Part shown: one piece after another, positions 49,011 through 61,291 of the stretch | Numbering within the stretch: the first letter of the stretch is position 1 | How the letters are laid out: the number at the start of each line of letters is the position of its first letter | Assembly (NCBI RefSeq): GCF_028453695.1 | Contig: NC_135776.1 | Location: 5,084,001 to 5,148,000, forward strand | DNA: 64,000 nt | Source: Augochlora pura | Lineage: Eukaryota > Arthropoda > Insecta > Hymenoptera > Halictidae | Direction of reading: 5' to 3' | The notes under the pieces: generated by a model | What the model saw: the letters and a program-made list of their open reading frames with translations, nothing else | Databases searched by the model: none | Told to the model about the DNA's origin: nothing | Program-made: the position numbers and the translations under genes

Positions 49011-49334
49011 ACTTCATTTCTACAGTCCAATTAACTCCACAATTTCGAACTAATGCAACCCTTCAACCTTACTTGGTCATTCACAGAGTTCACTTGATCT
49101 AAAATAGAATAATAGCACCGTTTAAGACTGTACAGACTCTAGTACCGTCTAGTGGAACAGGCTTTAGACGATGCGACGGCTTCGTTTCCATACGAAGCAC
49201 GGATCTAGGCTCGAGCTCTGGATCCTTCGTCGACGATCGATCGTAATTCGCAGGCGACATCGACGAAAGGGATCGTTTCGGCGGAAGAGTGTCTCAAGAC
49301 GAGAGAAAGAAAGAGAGAGAGAGAAATACAGAGC

Positions 49335-49381
<47 letters not shown>

Positions 49382-50404
49382 CAGAGCATAGAGAGAGAGA
49401 AATATAGGAACAAAAAGAGAAAGAAATAAAGAGAGAAAGAAAGATAGAAATACAGCGAGAAAGACAGAGGAATACAGAGAGAGAGAGAAAAGGAAGAAGA
49501 GAGAGCGCAAGATCCCGCGGTTCTTGCGAGCCGGTCCACTCGGTTCGATGTAGGTAATCATGCGCCGCATTCCCCGGGTGCCGGAGAAGATTTTCGGTTT
49601 CATTGTACGCGAGGGTGGGTTAGAGAGCTGGACGATCGACGGCGCGGTAGAAAAAGAGGAGGCCTCTGGATACCACTCTCGCAGCGTGGACAGAGACCGC
49701 GGCGAACAAAGTAAGAGAACAAACCAAGACTAGACAGAGAAAAGAACGGACACTTCGCGAGACGAAACGAGAACGAGGAGAAGAGTATAAGAGAGAGAGG
49801 AAGAGGAATAAGAGAGAGGAAAAGGAATAAAAGAGAGAGAGAGAGAGAGAGAGAGAGGAATAAGAGTGAGAAAGAGGAATAAGAGAGAGAGAAAGAGAGG
49901 AAGGTAGCAGAAGTCGGAGCAAAAGAAAGGGCAGCTGTTGTAGAAAAAGGCGGATAGAAGGAGGCGCGGTGGTGGAAGAAGAAGAGTAGGAAGAAAACGA
50001 GAGATAGGTAGCGGCCGAGTCCGAGGCAGATCCATCGTTCGGCGCGGGGGCCTCGCGGTGGAAGCAAACGACGCAAAAACTGGCGTGCATTGTCCCCGAC
50101 CGAGAGAGGCGAGCAACGCCGCGAGCAAAAGCCTCTCTCGTTCTCCTCTCCGGCGAAAGGGAGAGAGAGGTACCGGGAGGAAGCTATGTTCCACCGGATC
50201 CATGCATACCAACCTCAGCATCGGCGATCCCGCCGAGAAAAGAAGAGTAGCTCCGCTGTTCACGGTGGCTACGGGAATGGTAAGGAGGCACCGGGAGCGA
50301 GCGAGACGAAGAAGACGAAGAAGAGGAGACGAGCACGGCGCGCGGTCGATTTGATTTTTAAATGCAAACAAATCTACATCGTGGCAAAAGCGCCGCCGAC
50401 TGAG

Positions 50405-50445
<41 letters not shown>

Positions 50446-52050
50446 TTCACTCTTTCCTTCTCTCTCTTTCTCTCTCTATCGTCCTCTTTCCGAGGAAACC
50501 GACGTTATTCCGAGGGCCGATACCATGCGAGACCTCGTCACAGGATGACGAGCCGGCTCGACGACAGCCTGCCGGATATTTTTTTCAATCATCCAAGCCC
50601 GCCACGAAGGCACCCGCTGATCTTTATTCCCCTCGGGCCGGGGCTTGTCCGATCCGCGAGAGATCGGGCCCGAGTGATCCACCGTGGGAGGAGGAGGATG
50701 AGGCGGAGGACACTGCAAACTGGACACCGATTCGTAAGTGGACTGACGATTTGTCCCGGCAGCCGACGCTCTCTCGATGCCGGGACACTGCGATCGGTAT
50801 CTGACGCTGAGGCGTTCACAGAGACCCCGATCTATGGATCTTCTTGCGATAATGAGGATCTGCGAAATTGTCGATCGCGACGAATGGTTCAGAATGTATT
50901 CAACAATGGTTCCATGTTAAGGAACACGGTGGCTGGATTGGTATTTAGTTATTAATGATAGTTATTAATTAAATAGAATTAAATTTAGTTATTAATGATT
51001 TCATTTTCCTGAATGAACTACTTTTGACAAAGGACAGGTGAAAACTTCTTTCTTCCTCCAACAATATTACTAAATATTTTAACAATATTTTAAACTAGTT
51101 ATCATGTTATTTTTAACACACTTGGTTAAAACAACAGAGCCTTATTATACTATTTTGAATTTGTTATTACAAATTTTTTAATCTAATTATATAGATAAGT
51201 ATATAGACAATATCCAGGTATTTTTGCTCTATCCAAGTGACTGTTGACTACTCTCTCACCTTACACAATTTAACAAAATATCCACCTCCAGTGTGAATGA
51301 TAAAAATCTCTGGGATTCAGAGCAAGCAGACTCTGCTCTTTCAATAATTTTCGAATCGCGAGAATTTTAAAGCGAGCATTATACATCGTGGGAAGTCGAA
51401 GACTATAGTCCGCGGAGGGCAGCAGAGAGCGTCAGTTTTTCCGACTGCGATCCTGGACGGCCGGACAGGATGTCGACGATCCGGGGAACGTTAACGGTCC
51501 GCGGTCACGAGAGACAGGAAAGCTGTCGCGTGCTTGATCGCCGCGCCCAAGCGAATCGTCGCAGTCGCCGCTCTCCGTTCATCGATGTGAATGAAATCGG
51601 CGAGCGGTCTCGTTTTGCGTTCTGGGTCTTCGGTTTCCAGCGGGCCCGCGCGGTTCCGTGTAGCCTTCCGTCACCGTTGACAGGCTTAATATATCTGTTC
51701 GCGATCCGCCTCATCTCGAGCGTTTAGGTATAATCCGGACTTTAATGCCCCGGCTTGATTCAATTCAATGAGCGCGGCGCGGCGCTCGAGAAAAATAAAA
51801 CGCCGCCGGGGCAGACGCGGCGCCGGTGTTCATGGAAATCCCCTTAATTCCGTCGATTATGGAAAGCGACTTTTCGCTGCCGTCGATGCCGGACTGGCAA
51901 AAACCTGGTGCGCTGGTTGGACGTCAGCGGGAATACTTGATCCTGGTTGAAGAAGCAACGTTTTATCGGCTCTGCCGGCTGGAAAATTGTTTAGACGGGA
52001 TGGGGATGAGAGAGAGCCGGTGTCGGGAATTATTCGAATTGTTTTGAGAC
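49011..52050. other. GA- and CT-rich CpG island complex, no gene
   Basis: (GA)n tracts lie at 49,300-49,500 and 49,780-49,905, and (CT)n at 50,405-50,480, giving purine-rich left and pyrimidine-rich right halves of the island 49,200-50,900. Frames on both strands are Ser/Leu/Phe- or Arg/Lys-rich low complexity. 50,940-51,330 is an AT valley. The island 51,360-52,040 has overlapping short frames only. Confidence 0.6.
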
Positions 52051-55000
52051 GGCATTTATCGAATGTAATTGCTAGCATGAATATTTTTTAGTTGGATATG
52101 TTATTCGAATGGTTTTTAGTCGAAGGAAAATGTAGAATATATCGAACAATTGAATTCTATTATTATTCTATTCTTATATATTTTTTCATAAATATTAATA
52201 TATATTTTTTTATTAAATATATATTTATTTTCTATTCGAATAAATTAGGTGAATAAAGATCATAGAATTATTTATATAATAATCAGGGACCATCTACCTT
52301 TGACCTGTTATAAGTTCGTGAAAAAATATCGTAGGACGTTTTACCTGTGCTTATTTTAAAGGTGACAGTATCTACTTTCACACCGCTAAACAGTTTTTCT
52401 TAAATCACGCTTTTGCCTAATTATTGATAACAAACAAATCGTATCTTATTTCGAGTTAAAATACGTGATTAAAGTCTAGATTTTCAAAATATCCAACACA
52501 TGTCTACATATATCAAAGATATATTTTATGTATATCAAAATTACTTATTTTTAATTTGTCATAATAAAATTAAAAAATAACTTTGATATATCGATGAATT
52601 AATCTCAGTCCGAGAGAATTGTTAAAAAATGACCTTTTTGCAATCGAATCAGACGATTCTATTTTGCATAAAAATTGAATAACGATCGTCCTGACTCTCG
52701 AGGAGAATTTGACAATCGTCAGACAATGTTACAAATTTTCGCATAGGACGATTGAGAGACGAAACCGTTGTCCGAATGTGAGAAAAGTTTGATCAGTTAA
52801 TTATCAATCCTTTGGTAGGTGTGTACTCCGCTCTTGGAAAAATAAACGATCGAATTATACCGGACGGACGACCGGTCGGTTATGCCTCTAATTAGCGCGA
52901 CCCTCGGATCCTAATCGTTAACATCGGTCTAAAGTTAACGCGCATTTAATTCATAATATAAAGGGAAAGGAGAGTAGGCGAAGCCCGCCGGCGCAGACAG
53001 GCGGAATTACGGATTCATCGCAATTAAGAACGCCGGGAAGGGGGGCCTGATATTATTAATTCGCGTTAATTAGAACAATCCCCGGAACGGTGCGGGCCGT
53101 TACCGGCCGCCGTCTCGCTGAAAGTGAAAACCCGCCGCTCGTTAAAAAAAACGCAACAAAGTTCGCCAAACACCTCGGATCGCGGGGCAATTATACGACG
53201 TCGCATGCTAATGCGACGAGGTTCAATGGTCTGGCTGCGTACTAGAAATAGGTACAGTCCAATCAAAATGTAACACCCTCTTCAGATTTAATACAACATT
53301 TTTCAACATTTTTGTTATTTTATAGATAGTTCATTGTTCAATTTTTCACGATAAGAATTTTTTTATAATTAATTTTCTTCGATTGCCGATCGTCTCAGTT
53401 GAAATTTTTGGTTCAAGCCATTAAACAATTTATTAAACAGTTTTTGACTGAAAATTTTATGCTATATATTTCGAGATTATCTTAATTATATAATACTAAT
53501 ATTTAGTATAAAAATATTTATCTGGTTGAAGTGGAAAAATTTCGTAAATCTAGCGTTAACAACAAAATGAAAAATTGAAAGATATTTCACTGTCTTCAAA
53601 GACATTTTGCCAAAATAGTGGCAAACTATTCCTTGAATATTTTACTATTAACAATAAAATTAGGTTTGCGGCAATCCAGCGCATAATGTCAAAAATTTAA
53701 ACAATCGTTCGCCGGGGAGCGTCGATTGTTCCGAGCGGCGCCGCGGCGTTAATTCAGCCGGTTAGTCAGACGTGGGCGCGTTGTTTGTTGAACCGATGCG
53801 CCGTACCATGCGTATGCACAATAAATTTAGCGAAGGCGGTCGGCTTTTTCCCGGCAGCGAGCGCGATCTAATTGGATATGAAATTAAGTCAACGAAATCC
53901 CGAGCAAAAATCCCAGCGCCGCGCCGGAATTTGAAATTCATATCTTCCGGCTGCGCAAAGAGGGGCTGGCATCGTCGGTCGCGCGCGAGCACCGCGCATC
54001 CGTCATCTTTTTCTGCCGGCCAGGAGAGCGCATAATTGCAACTGCTGCATAAACCGCGTCCTTCTTGGTCGCCGATCCACGGTCGCAAACGCGCGCGCCG
54101 GTCTCTCATGCCATTCCAGCTCGATGGAATCTTTATCATCTCGTACCTTGTTCATAGAACAGTTTAGGACGTACAGAGTGCATCTATGAACTGCACGCAC
54201 TCTGTTGCACTTTAGTGCATACACTGTTAAATCGATCGACGTGACATTGAATTTTTTTTGGCTAATGTTTAAGCCGATTTCATTGACAGATTTTTTAGGA
54301 ACATTATTCGGAGTGTTGGAGTTTCAATTTGGTTGTCAATTGTTTGCTTTATTTCATTGTTAATTGGTACAGGGGAATTTAATTGACGTTTTTTAATATT
54401 TTAGTAAATTCAGTGCAAATTCGAGATGCCATTTTTTAATATTTTGGGAGATTTAGTACATTGGTTAATTTAAAAAATACCTTGCTGATTTATTTATTAA
54501 AATTATGTCTGTATAATTAAATTTGCAATTAGAGACTATCTATTAACTAGAATAAATTATTAACAGCCTTAGAAAATTCTTGTAACATTTTATAGTATTT
54601 AATATAAACAATATTAAATTTCGACGAGATAATTATCAAAGACCGTCAATTTCACATCATTTTAACAAAATAAGTGTACAAATTGCATATAAAATTTATC
54701 ACGTCGATTAACTAAAAATCATAAAAATTGTGTACACAGCGTCAGAGCTGGGATACAAGTAATTAACAGTTAATTGCATCGGATACTGTGGACCGTATCA
54801 ATGAGTTCTCGGAAACATCATTTTCCGTCATTTAATAAAACAGTATTATAGACGGTGTTTTAAAATATTTCCCGTCGATTCATCCGCGAAAAATTGCATA
54901 CAAGCGACACGCGGCCGACGTTGTGAAGATTAAAAGGTATATAACTCTGATAAGAAAAGTAATCGGGGTAAACATTAAGAGCGGATCGCGATTAATCTTT

Positions 55001-56740
55001 ATCTCTCAAGGTTCCAGGCGTTCCCTATCGATGATAAGTTACCGGGTGAATAAAAAGGCGGCGCTCTATAACTAAGGATAAACCATCCTCGAATCGCTAA
55101 TGACGAGAGATCTTTCCACCATTTCTGACGACACAGGAAGCAATCTTGATCCGCGCGGCCTTTCAGCCGTGCAATAAAATTTATTTGTCATTAATGCTTC
55201 GTGGATTGCTAATTTAGTTCGGAGAAATTAACTTGAAAAAAGAATAAGCGTGCTGGAACTCCAGATATCTGTATTTGAAGTACCATTTTTTTAATCCTGC
55301 TTTAATATATAAATGTTTTTTTAATAATAAAGTAGGGTGAATGGTTGTAATGCAATAATTTACATTATTTAATTATAGGAAAAGAATATGCGATTTTGAG
55401 AATACAAAAAACGCCATTTTTTATAGAAATAGTTCATAACGCCATTAAAAATTATATAATACAAAATTATTAATATTAAGAAACGGAGATGATAAATAAT
55501 TATAATATAATAATTTGTACTTAACAATGACAGCACTATAATATAAAAGTATAAATATAATAATAACAGTCCTGATAACGCCTATACAAGGTACCAATTT
55601 TGTTAAACTTAATATCCCTCCCCCAAAAATATTATTCTAATAAAACTAATAACAATAACATATAATAATAATAATAACGTATACTTATCATAACATAATA
55701 AATAAATGCTAAGGGAGGAAAACTATAACAGATGACAGCGAACACCTGTAAAATGCTCCATTTTCAAGAAATCCTAACCTCTCCGAAAATATGATTTTCG
55801 AAAAACAGAGTCGGGGTATGGATAATGATCGTGATCGCGTAATTTAATGACGGAATCACGGCGAAAGAAATACGGTCGCGTCTTTTGGGGGTGGGAACCG
55901 GGGGTGGAAGAAAGTACGGTGCCCGGTTTTCGGGCTTCACGGGTCGCCGATTAACCAGAAGAGGCGATGAAAGAGTTCGATGAAATAATGACGGGACCGG
56001 GTCGATAAATAGTACGCCTCTGCCGGTACCAGGGGCGGAGTGAGCCAGGTGGAAAGGGTACGGTGTGGACCCCTTCGGGGCCCGCGCTAATGCCAGCCGT
56101 GGAGTAGACAGCTATCAAAGGCCCGTATTTAAATATTATCAATGAAATTACAGTGCTCACTGCTCGCGAGGGGGCTGCTCTCGGTCATTACCGACTGGCA
56201 ATTCGGCCTCTTTAATCGCCGTTGTCAATACTAATCGACATCGTCGTTATTTAATATTCCGTGGCGATCTTGTTCCTTTTGGATGACCAAACCGAGTCGG
56301 CTAGGAACGATCTTTCTTGCGGAACGATGCTGGAAAACAACTTTATTTTAACAAATTTATTTTTCTAAATTGAGGACTTTGATTTGGTATCCAGTAATTT
56401 TTAAAATGATTTTTATTATGAAGTAGATCGTTGGAATGGATTTAATTCGATTCGATCTTATACTGTTTGATTTTATGAGGTTTTTTGGGAGCATGGTAAT
56501 GGTGTTCGTTAAATTTATTGTCAAGAGGAGGATGTGTAAAAATGTACTATATGTGGTGTGGGTTTTACTGTTTGATGTTGTTATTTAATAGTTACTTTTT
56601 AGATGGTTTTTATTTAAAGGAGGTTTTAGCAATATCCAAAATACTTTTTCAATAAAGATTTAAAAATGAAGATCAATGTACAAATAATTTCCTCATTGAA
56701 AAATCAAGCAAGAAACAAAATAAAAATAATTCTTCCATTG
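52051..56740. other. Long AT-rich stretch with small CpG-rich islands
   Basis: Islands at about 52,740-53,220, 53,700-54,160, 54,780-55,200 and 55,800-56,330. Valleys between are AT-rich and show the skew flip (clearest at 54,230-54,720 and 56,400-56,700). TTAATTAR motifs are frequent at 52,880-53,080. No coding frame above ~125 codons and none recognisable. Confidence 0.55.
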
Positions 56741-56858
56741 AAGAATTGAATAAAGATGTGTCTAAATTGCGCTAAGAATTAAATAAAGAAGTGCCCAAAT
56801 TGCGCTAAGAATTAAATAAAGAAGTGTCCAACCTGCGCTAAGAATTAAATAAAGAAAA
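56741..56858. repeat. 33-bp tandem repeat, 3.5 copies
   Basis: Units start with AAGAATTRAATAAAGA at 56,741, 56,774, 56,807 and 56,840 and contain GTGTCYAAATTGCGCT. Very regular spacing with few substitutions. It lies at the A-rich end of a valley. Confidence 0.92.
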
Positions 56859-57026
56859 AAGACGAATGAAATCGTAAGAGACCGACAGCGCATAATCCCA
56901 CATTAATTAACAATGGTGTCATTTCTAAGTTATAATTCCGTATAATCGAATATTGACCCGGTTTCCGCGGATCGTCCGATTTGAATAGCACCGCGCCGGA
57001 TTTTCACCGCAGTCATATTTCTCGTC

Positions 57027-57331
57027 TAATTATGTCCTGATCGCGGAGATCTACGGATCCGACAGTCCGGCCGGCGCGGCGCGGCGCGCGTTACCCGCGC
57101 GATCTTATGCAGCGTCACGCCAACTCCTAATTATGTCGATAAGGATCGCGGCTGGTTTAATTACTCCCCACCCACCGCGGCTGCTCTATTCGCCGGTCTA
57201 TGCTAATCACGGCTGACTCGCAGATACCGGGCGCCGATACTATTTTCGCCGCGGACCGGATTCCTAATTGCCAGTCGCGCCGGCTACACGCTCGCTGCTA
57301 ATCCGCGTTTGCCTCGCTGTTTGCCTAATTA
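57027..57331. promoter_or_regulatory. Cluster of homeodomain-like TAAT sites
   Basis: TAATTA at 57,027, 57,128, 57,158 and 57,326, TAATTG at 57,265, TAATCA at 57,204 and TAATCC at 57,299, all on the plus strand, within ~305 bp of otherwise CpG-rich DNA. CTAATTATGTC followed by GATCGCGG or GGATCGCGG occurs twice. This is the pattern of a candidate enhancer, but the motifs are short and no function is shown. Confidence 0.35.
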
Positions 57332-58229
57332 TCTTCCACCTAACGCCCCTCTTCCTTTGCCTCTCTATCTTCGTCTAGTCTTCGTTTGCTCTCTTCTACC
57401 TGTTTCATAATGTCTAGTGACTTGTCAGACGCTCCGCATAATGCTCGAACGCGTTAGACAACACGCTCACGCGGAAATGGTACCGTAACGTCTTCGCTCG
57501 CTTGGATTGTTTGTTTCTGGAAGACTCGCTGCGACCTACAAACTGGTTGTTGCAATGTTTTAGCGACCATTTGCTACGTAGAATTGTTACTTAATTTTTG
57601 GTTCGACTGATTTTTAATTGAGAATTTTAATTGATATATTTTCTTTTTTAGATAGAGAGATGAGTTTTAGTTTAGTTAGGGTGGTTTTTGGGGATATTCC
57701 GAGCTATGGTTTTGTGTAAATTGTAGTAGAATATAATACAATATTAAGTATAAAAAACGAAATTTATCAACTCTCTTTTAAAGTTTAAAAATATATAAAA
57801 TAATAATATACTTTAATCTCATGTAAAAATAAAAGAAATAAATAAATATTTCTACCGACTGAGAAAAGATATGCGATCTCGAAAGGGTTAAAGGTCTCCT
57901 AGATCAGCCAGGTGTTAACAGTTGAAGTCGATGGTCAATACAGGGGCCCAAAAAGGGGCAGGAATTTTTCTACCGGGTCGCGGCACCGGTACGCACGGCG
58001 AATTCGTGAATAGAGACGGAAAAACGTGGCCGAGTGGCGACATGCGTGTGTCGGCATGGTCAAAGGGTTCCTACACGGAGGCTCGCGAATCACAGATGCA
58101 ATCAGATAAAGGGCGGTTCTTCTCGGATTACCGTACGCGAGCCCCCGCTGTGTCCACGCACCTTAAAGTACCATTCTCACGTGCGGCGACAGAACCGTGG
58201 CCCACGTGCTCGAGATACACACGGTCCGA

Positions 58230-58269
<40 letters not shown>

Positions 58270-58575
58270 GCACCGTCCGGCGACGACCGGTTCGCGTATT
58301 ATCAAAAGCAAATTATATAATGTACCCTTGAAAAGAATTCCAGGTGGACAGGTATCCGGACAGGTTTAACGGGAAAAAGACACGACGAAAATGGCGCGTC
58401 GCTTATGGTTCAATTAAATCCAGATGAAGAGATTAACGGTGCGTTTTGGTAATCGCCGGGCCACGCACTGACGGAGTCGTGAGGATGATTGTTATCTGAT
58501 CAGTGATCGGGGGATGCACGTGTTTATCTTTTGTTTGAAGGTTTATTTGTGATTGATGATGTTTTAGAGAGTTGC
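57332..58575. other. Valley and CpG-rich island with (GA)n
   Basis: 57,560-57,720 is G/T-rich and 57,760-57,880 A/C-rich. The island 57,900-58,500 carries a GA tract at 58,228-58,270. Two overlapping frames there (up to 132 codons) include Arg/Glu runs from the GA tract and are not credible. Confidence 0.55.
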
Positions 58576-59050
58576 GTTGGAAAGTTATGTTTTCGAGATT
58601 TTTAAAGATTGAATTTTGCTTTAGAGATTTTTAAAGATTGAGTTATGGTTTAGAGATTTTAAAGATTGACTCATATTTTAGAGACTTTATAGATTGACTT
58701 ATGTTTTAGAGATTTTCAAAATTGACATATGATTTAGAGACTTTATAGATTGACTTATGCTTTAGAGATTTTAAAGATTGACTTATGATTTAGAGACTGT
58801 AAAGATTGACTTATGTTTTAATGATTTTAAAAAATGATTTATGTTTTAGAGATTTTATAGATTGACTAATGATTTAGACACTATAAAGATTGACTTATGT
58901 TTTAGAGATTTTAAAGATTGACTAACGTTTTACAGGCTATAAAGATTGAGTTATGTTTTAGAGATTTCATAGATTGACTTATGATTAAGACACTATAAAG
59001 ATTGATTTATGTTTTAGAGATTTTAAAAATTGATTTGTAGATTTTAAAGA
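58576..59050. repeat. 28-bp minisatellite, about 15-16 copies
   Basis: The unit is GATTGACTTATGTTTTAGAG followed by ATTTTAAA, with variants GACTTTATA and TATGATTTAGAG. Alternate units often pair ATTTTAAA with CTTTATA or CTATAAA, suggesting a partial 56-bp dimer. Strongly G/T-rich on the plus strand. Confidence 0.92.
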
Positions 59051-61135
59051 ACGACTTATTGCAAATTGGAGGGCTTGGAAAATACAATCTAAAAATTACT
59101 TCAAATAAAAATAATGTCATCCTTCCCTAAAATCTCCAACCTCAACCCTAATCGCAACCATTAATTAAACAAGATCATTAAGACGACTGACACTTAGATT
59201 CCAACCGGTACAGTTCCACAAGGGTTGCAGCACTAATTCCCAAGGTCCGCCGGCAAACGAAATGATCCGGATTGTTCGAACGATGAAGCGCGGATCACGT
59301 CCCGGCGATACGCGAGCAACCACTATGATTATGTGAGGGAGCACTGATGACGAACCTAAGCTAGGCCGCTCGCGTCGATCCGAATCGAGTCGGGGACCGG
59401 GTTCGAATTAATCGGGCTTTTGTTCCACGGCTAGGTACTCATTAAAGCCGAGTTCTTATTAAGCTCCGCCGACATGCAAACGCGGCCCGGGCCGGGAAAA
59501 GTCTACAATTTCGAATAGATGAGTTGCCATTATTGTTGGACGTGATCCACGGGCAGTGGGATCGTCGGGATCTAGCGGAATCGGAGCCAACAGCGTTTAG
59601 ATCGTAGAGGTCGCAGAATCGTCCGCGATGAAACGGTGCTTCGTTTTATTGTAACTACTGAACGTGTTCTTTCTTGTGATTGCTATTACTATGGATTTAA
59701 AGTACATACTCTCCTCTTTAAAACTGGATAGCGTAATTCACTCTACGATTTGTTTATTGCACTTTGAATATTAAATATATGTGTCGATATCGGTGGTAAA
59801 CGACAAAAATGTAAGGGTTACTTCAAAGTGCTGTAACTTTGTTTAAAAAAATCGTAGCAGAGTTTTTCTTTTTTTATATTAAAGAAGAAGAATTGAACTT
59901 TATTATGGTATAAACTAGATCTCTAAAAAAAAATTCTATAAAGTACGCGAATTTTTTCAAATTTGACAATTGTTTGTGTAGCGAACACGGCCTCGTATTT
60001 TATAGGTTGCAATGGCGCCGAACTTAAAATCTATATAGACTGTCAAACGTAGAAATAATAATAATAATAGATACACTTGTATAAAGTAGAAGTTTCAAGC
60101 TTTAATTTCAGGGTAGAGTCATTGATTTACGATGATTTCTCGCGAAGTTATTTTCGGACGAAGTTGGTCGATTTTTATCTAACATTTTCAAGCTGTGCGG
60201 TCTGCAATACAAAATTGCATGGAATCTACGCAAATTGCTCTATCGAATGTTAACGTTGCTTTAAAATAGCCTCAACGTCGAGCAATTTTCTAGCCGATCA
60301 TTTCCCTCCATTGAGATTTTTCGATGATCTCGCATGGAAATCGATGCTCCGTCTAACGACGACTAATCACAGTAACCGCGCTCGATAAAAACAACCGAAC
60401 TCGTCGCCGATGATTTTTCGCCGGCCACGTTTCGCGAGCTACAGCGTCGCGAATGAAGGGATTCTGGTAAACATCGGGCGGCGGCAGCGCCGCGAAATTT
60501 ACGAACGGGGCTTCCGGTAGCCCATAAACAAACCGTGGAATATACATTACGGTGGCCGCGTGTGCGCTCGCGAGTGAGGCATTATTGCCATTTAAGTAGC
60601 TTTCAGCCGCCGCGCGGCGCGGCGCGGCGCGAATTCCGCGAAGGGGTTAATTGGCAGCCGTGTAACACCATGATGCTTGATTCTCTAATTAATAGAGCTG
60701 CGAAGCCGAAGGCCGGCTGCGCGATGCGAGCCGACGGTGGAGGCGAGAGAGCCGGCAACAACCGAGCGCCACGCTTATCTATGATTTTTATGTCTCAATA
60801 CCGGCTCGAATTTATATGGGAGAGCGAACGCCGCGACGGAGGGAAACCGTCTCTCGCGCTGAAACAACAGTTTCGATCCTCGTCTCGCTGCGGTCGCGAC
60901 GCGCTTTTGCGAGATTGTTGCTGAACGAAAATGACCTTCGTGCGATTGATGGAGTGAGATGTTTGACATAAATTCCTCAAACGTCTCCCCATTTCCATAT
61001 TTAAACTTACTAAATGTTCCTCAACAATTATAACAACTTGCAAACAATACAACAATATCTTGCATTTCTATATTTTCGAGACTTTCCTTAATAATTATAA
61101 TGGACCGCAAACAATGTATCACAGTCTAGAATTTC
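59051..61135. other. Non-coding flank downstream of the zinc-finger gene
   Basis: 59,200-59,630 and 60,350-60,950 are CpG-rich islands; the second has a GCGGC-repeat at 60,609-60,632 and overlapping frames up to 129 codons without motifs. 59,800-60,010 carries a TTTGTTTAAAAAAATCGTA motif shared with intron 3 of the zinc-finger gene. 60,960-61,135 is AT-rich and may include the 3' UTR end. Confidence 0.55.
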
Positions 61136-61141
61136 TTTAAT
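61136..61141 (-). terminator. Candidate poly(A) signal of the zinc-finger gene
   Basis: ATTAAA on the minus strand about 150 bases past the stop codon. It is the common variant hexamer, and no AATAAA was seen nearer. The surrounding sequence is AT-rich, so chance occurrence is likely. Confidence 0.25.
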
Positions 61142-61291
61142 GTTAATTAGTATCGTCTACTATTATCTATAGTATGATTAATCAATTACTTGCCCTAATC
61201 GATATAAAAATATTATTCATTGTTAAACAGCACTTTGAATACTTTTCTCTACATTCTGCTACATTGTGACTGTTCTCTGAAGGTGTGTGGT

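Noticed and set aside
50058..50548. Arg/Lys-rich plus-strand frames with a GGTAAGG donor-like site at about 50,280
   Set aside because: No matching acceptor or conserved peptide was seen; the composition follows GA and CT tracts.
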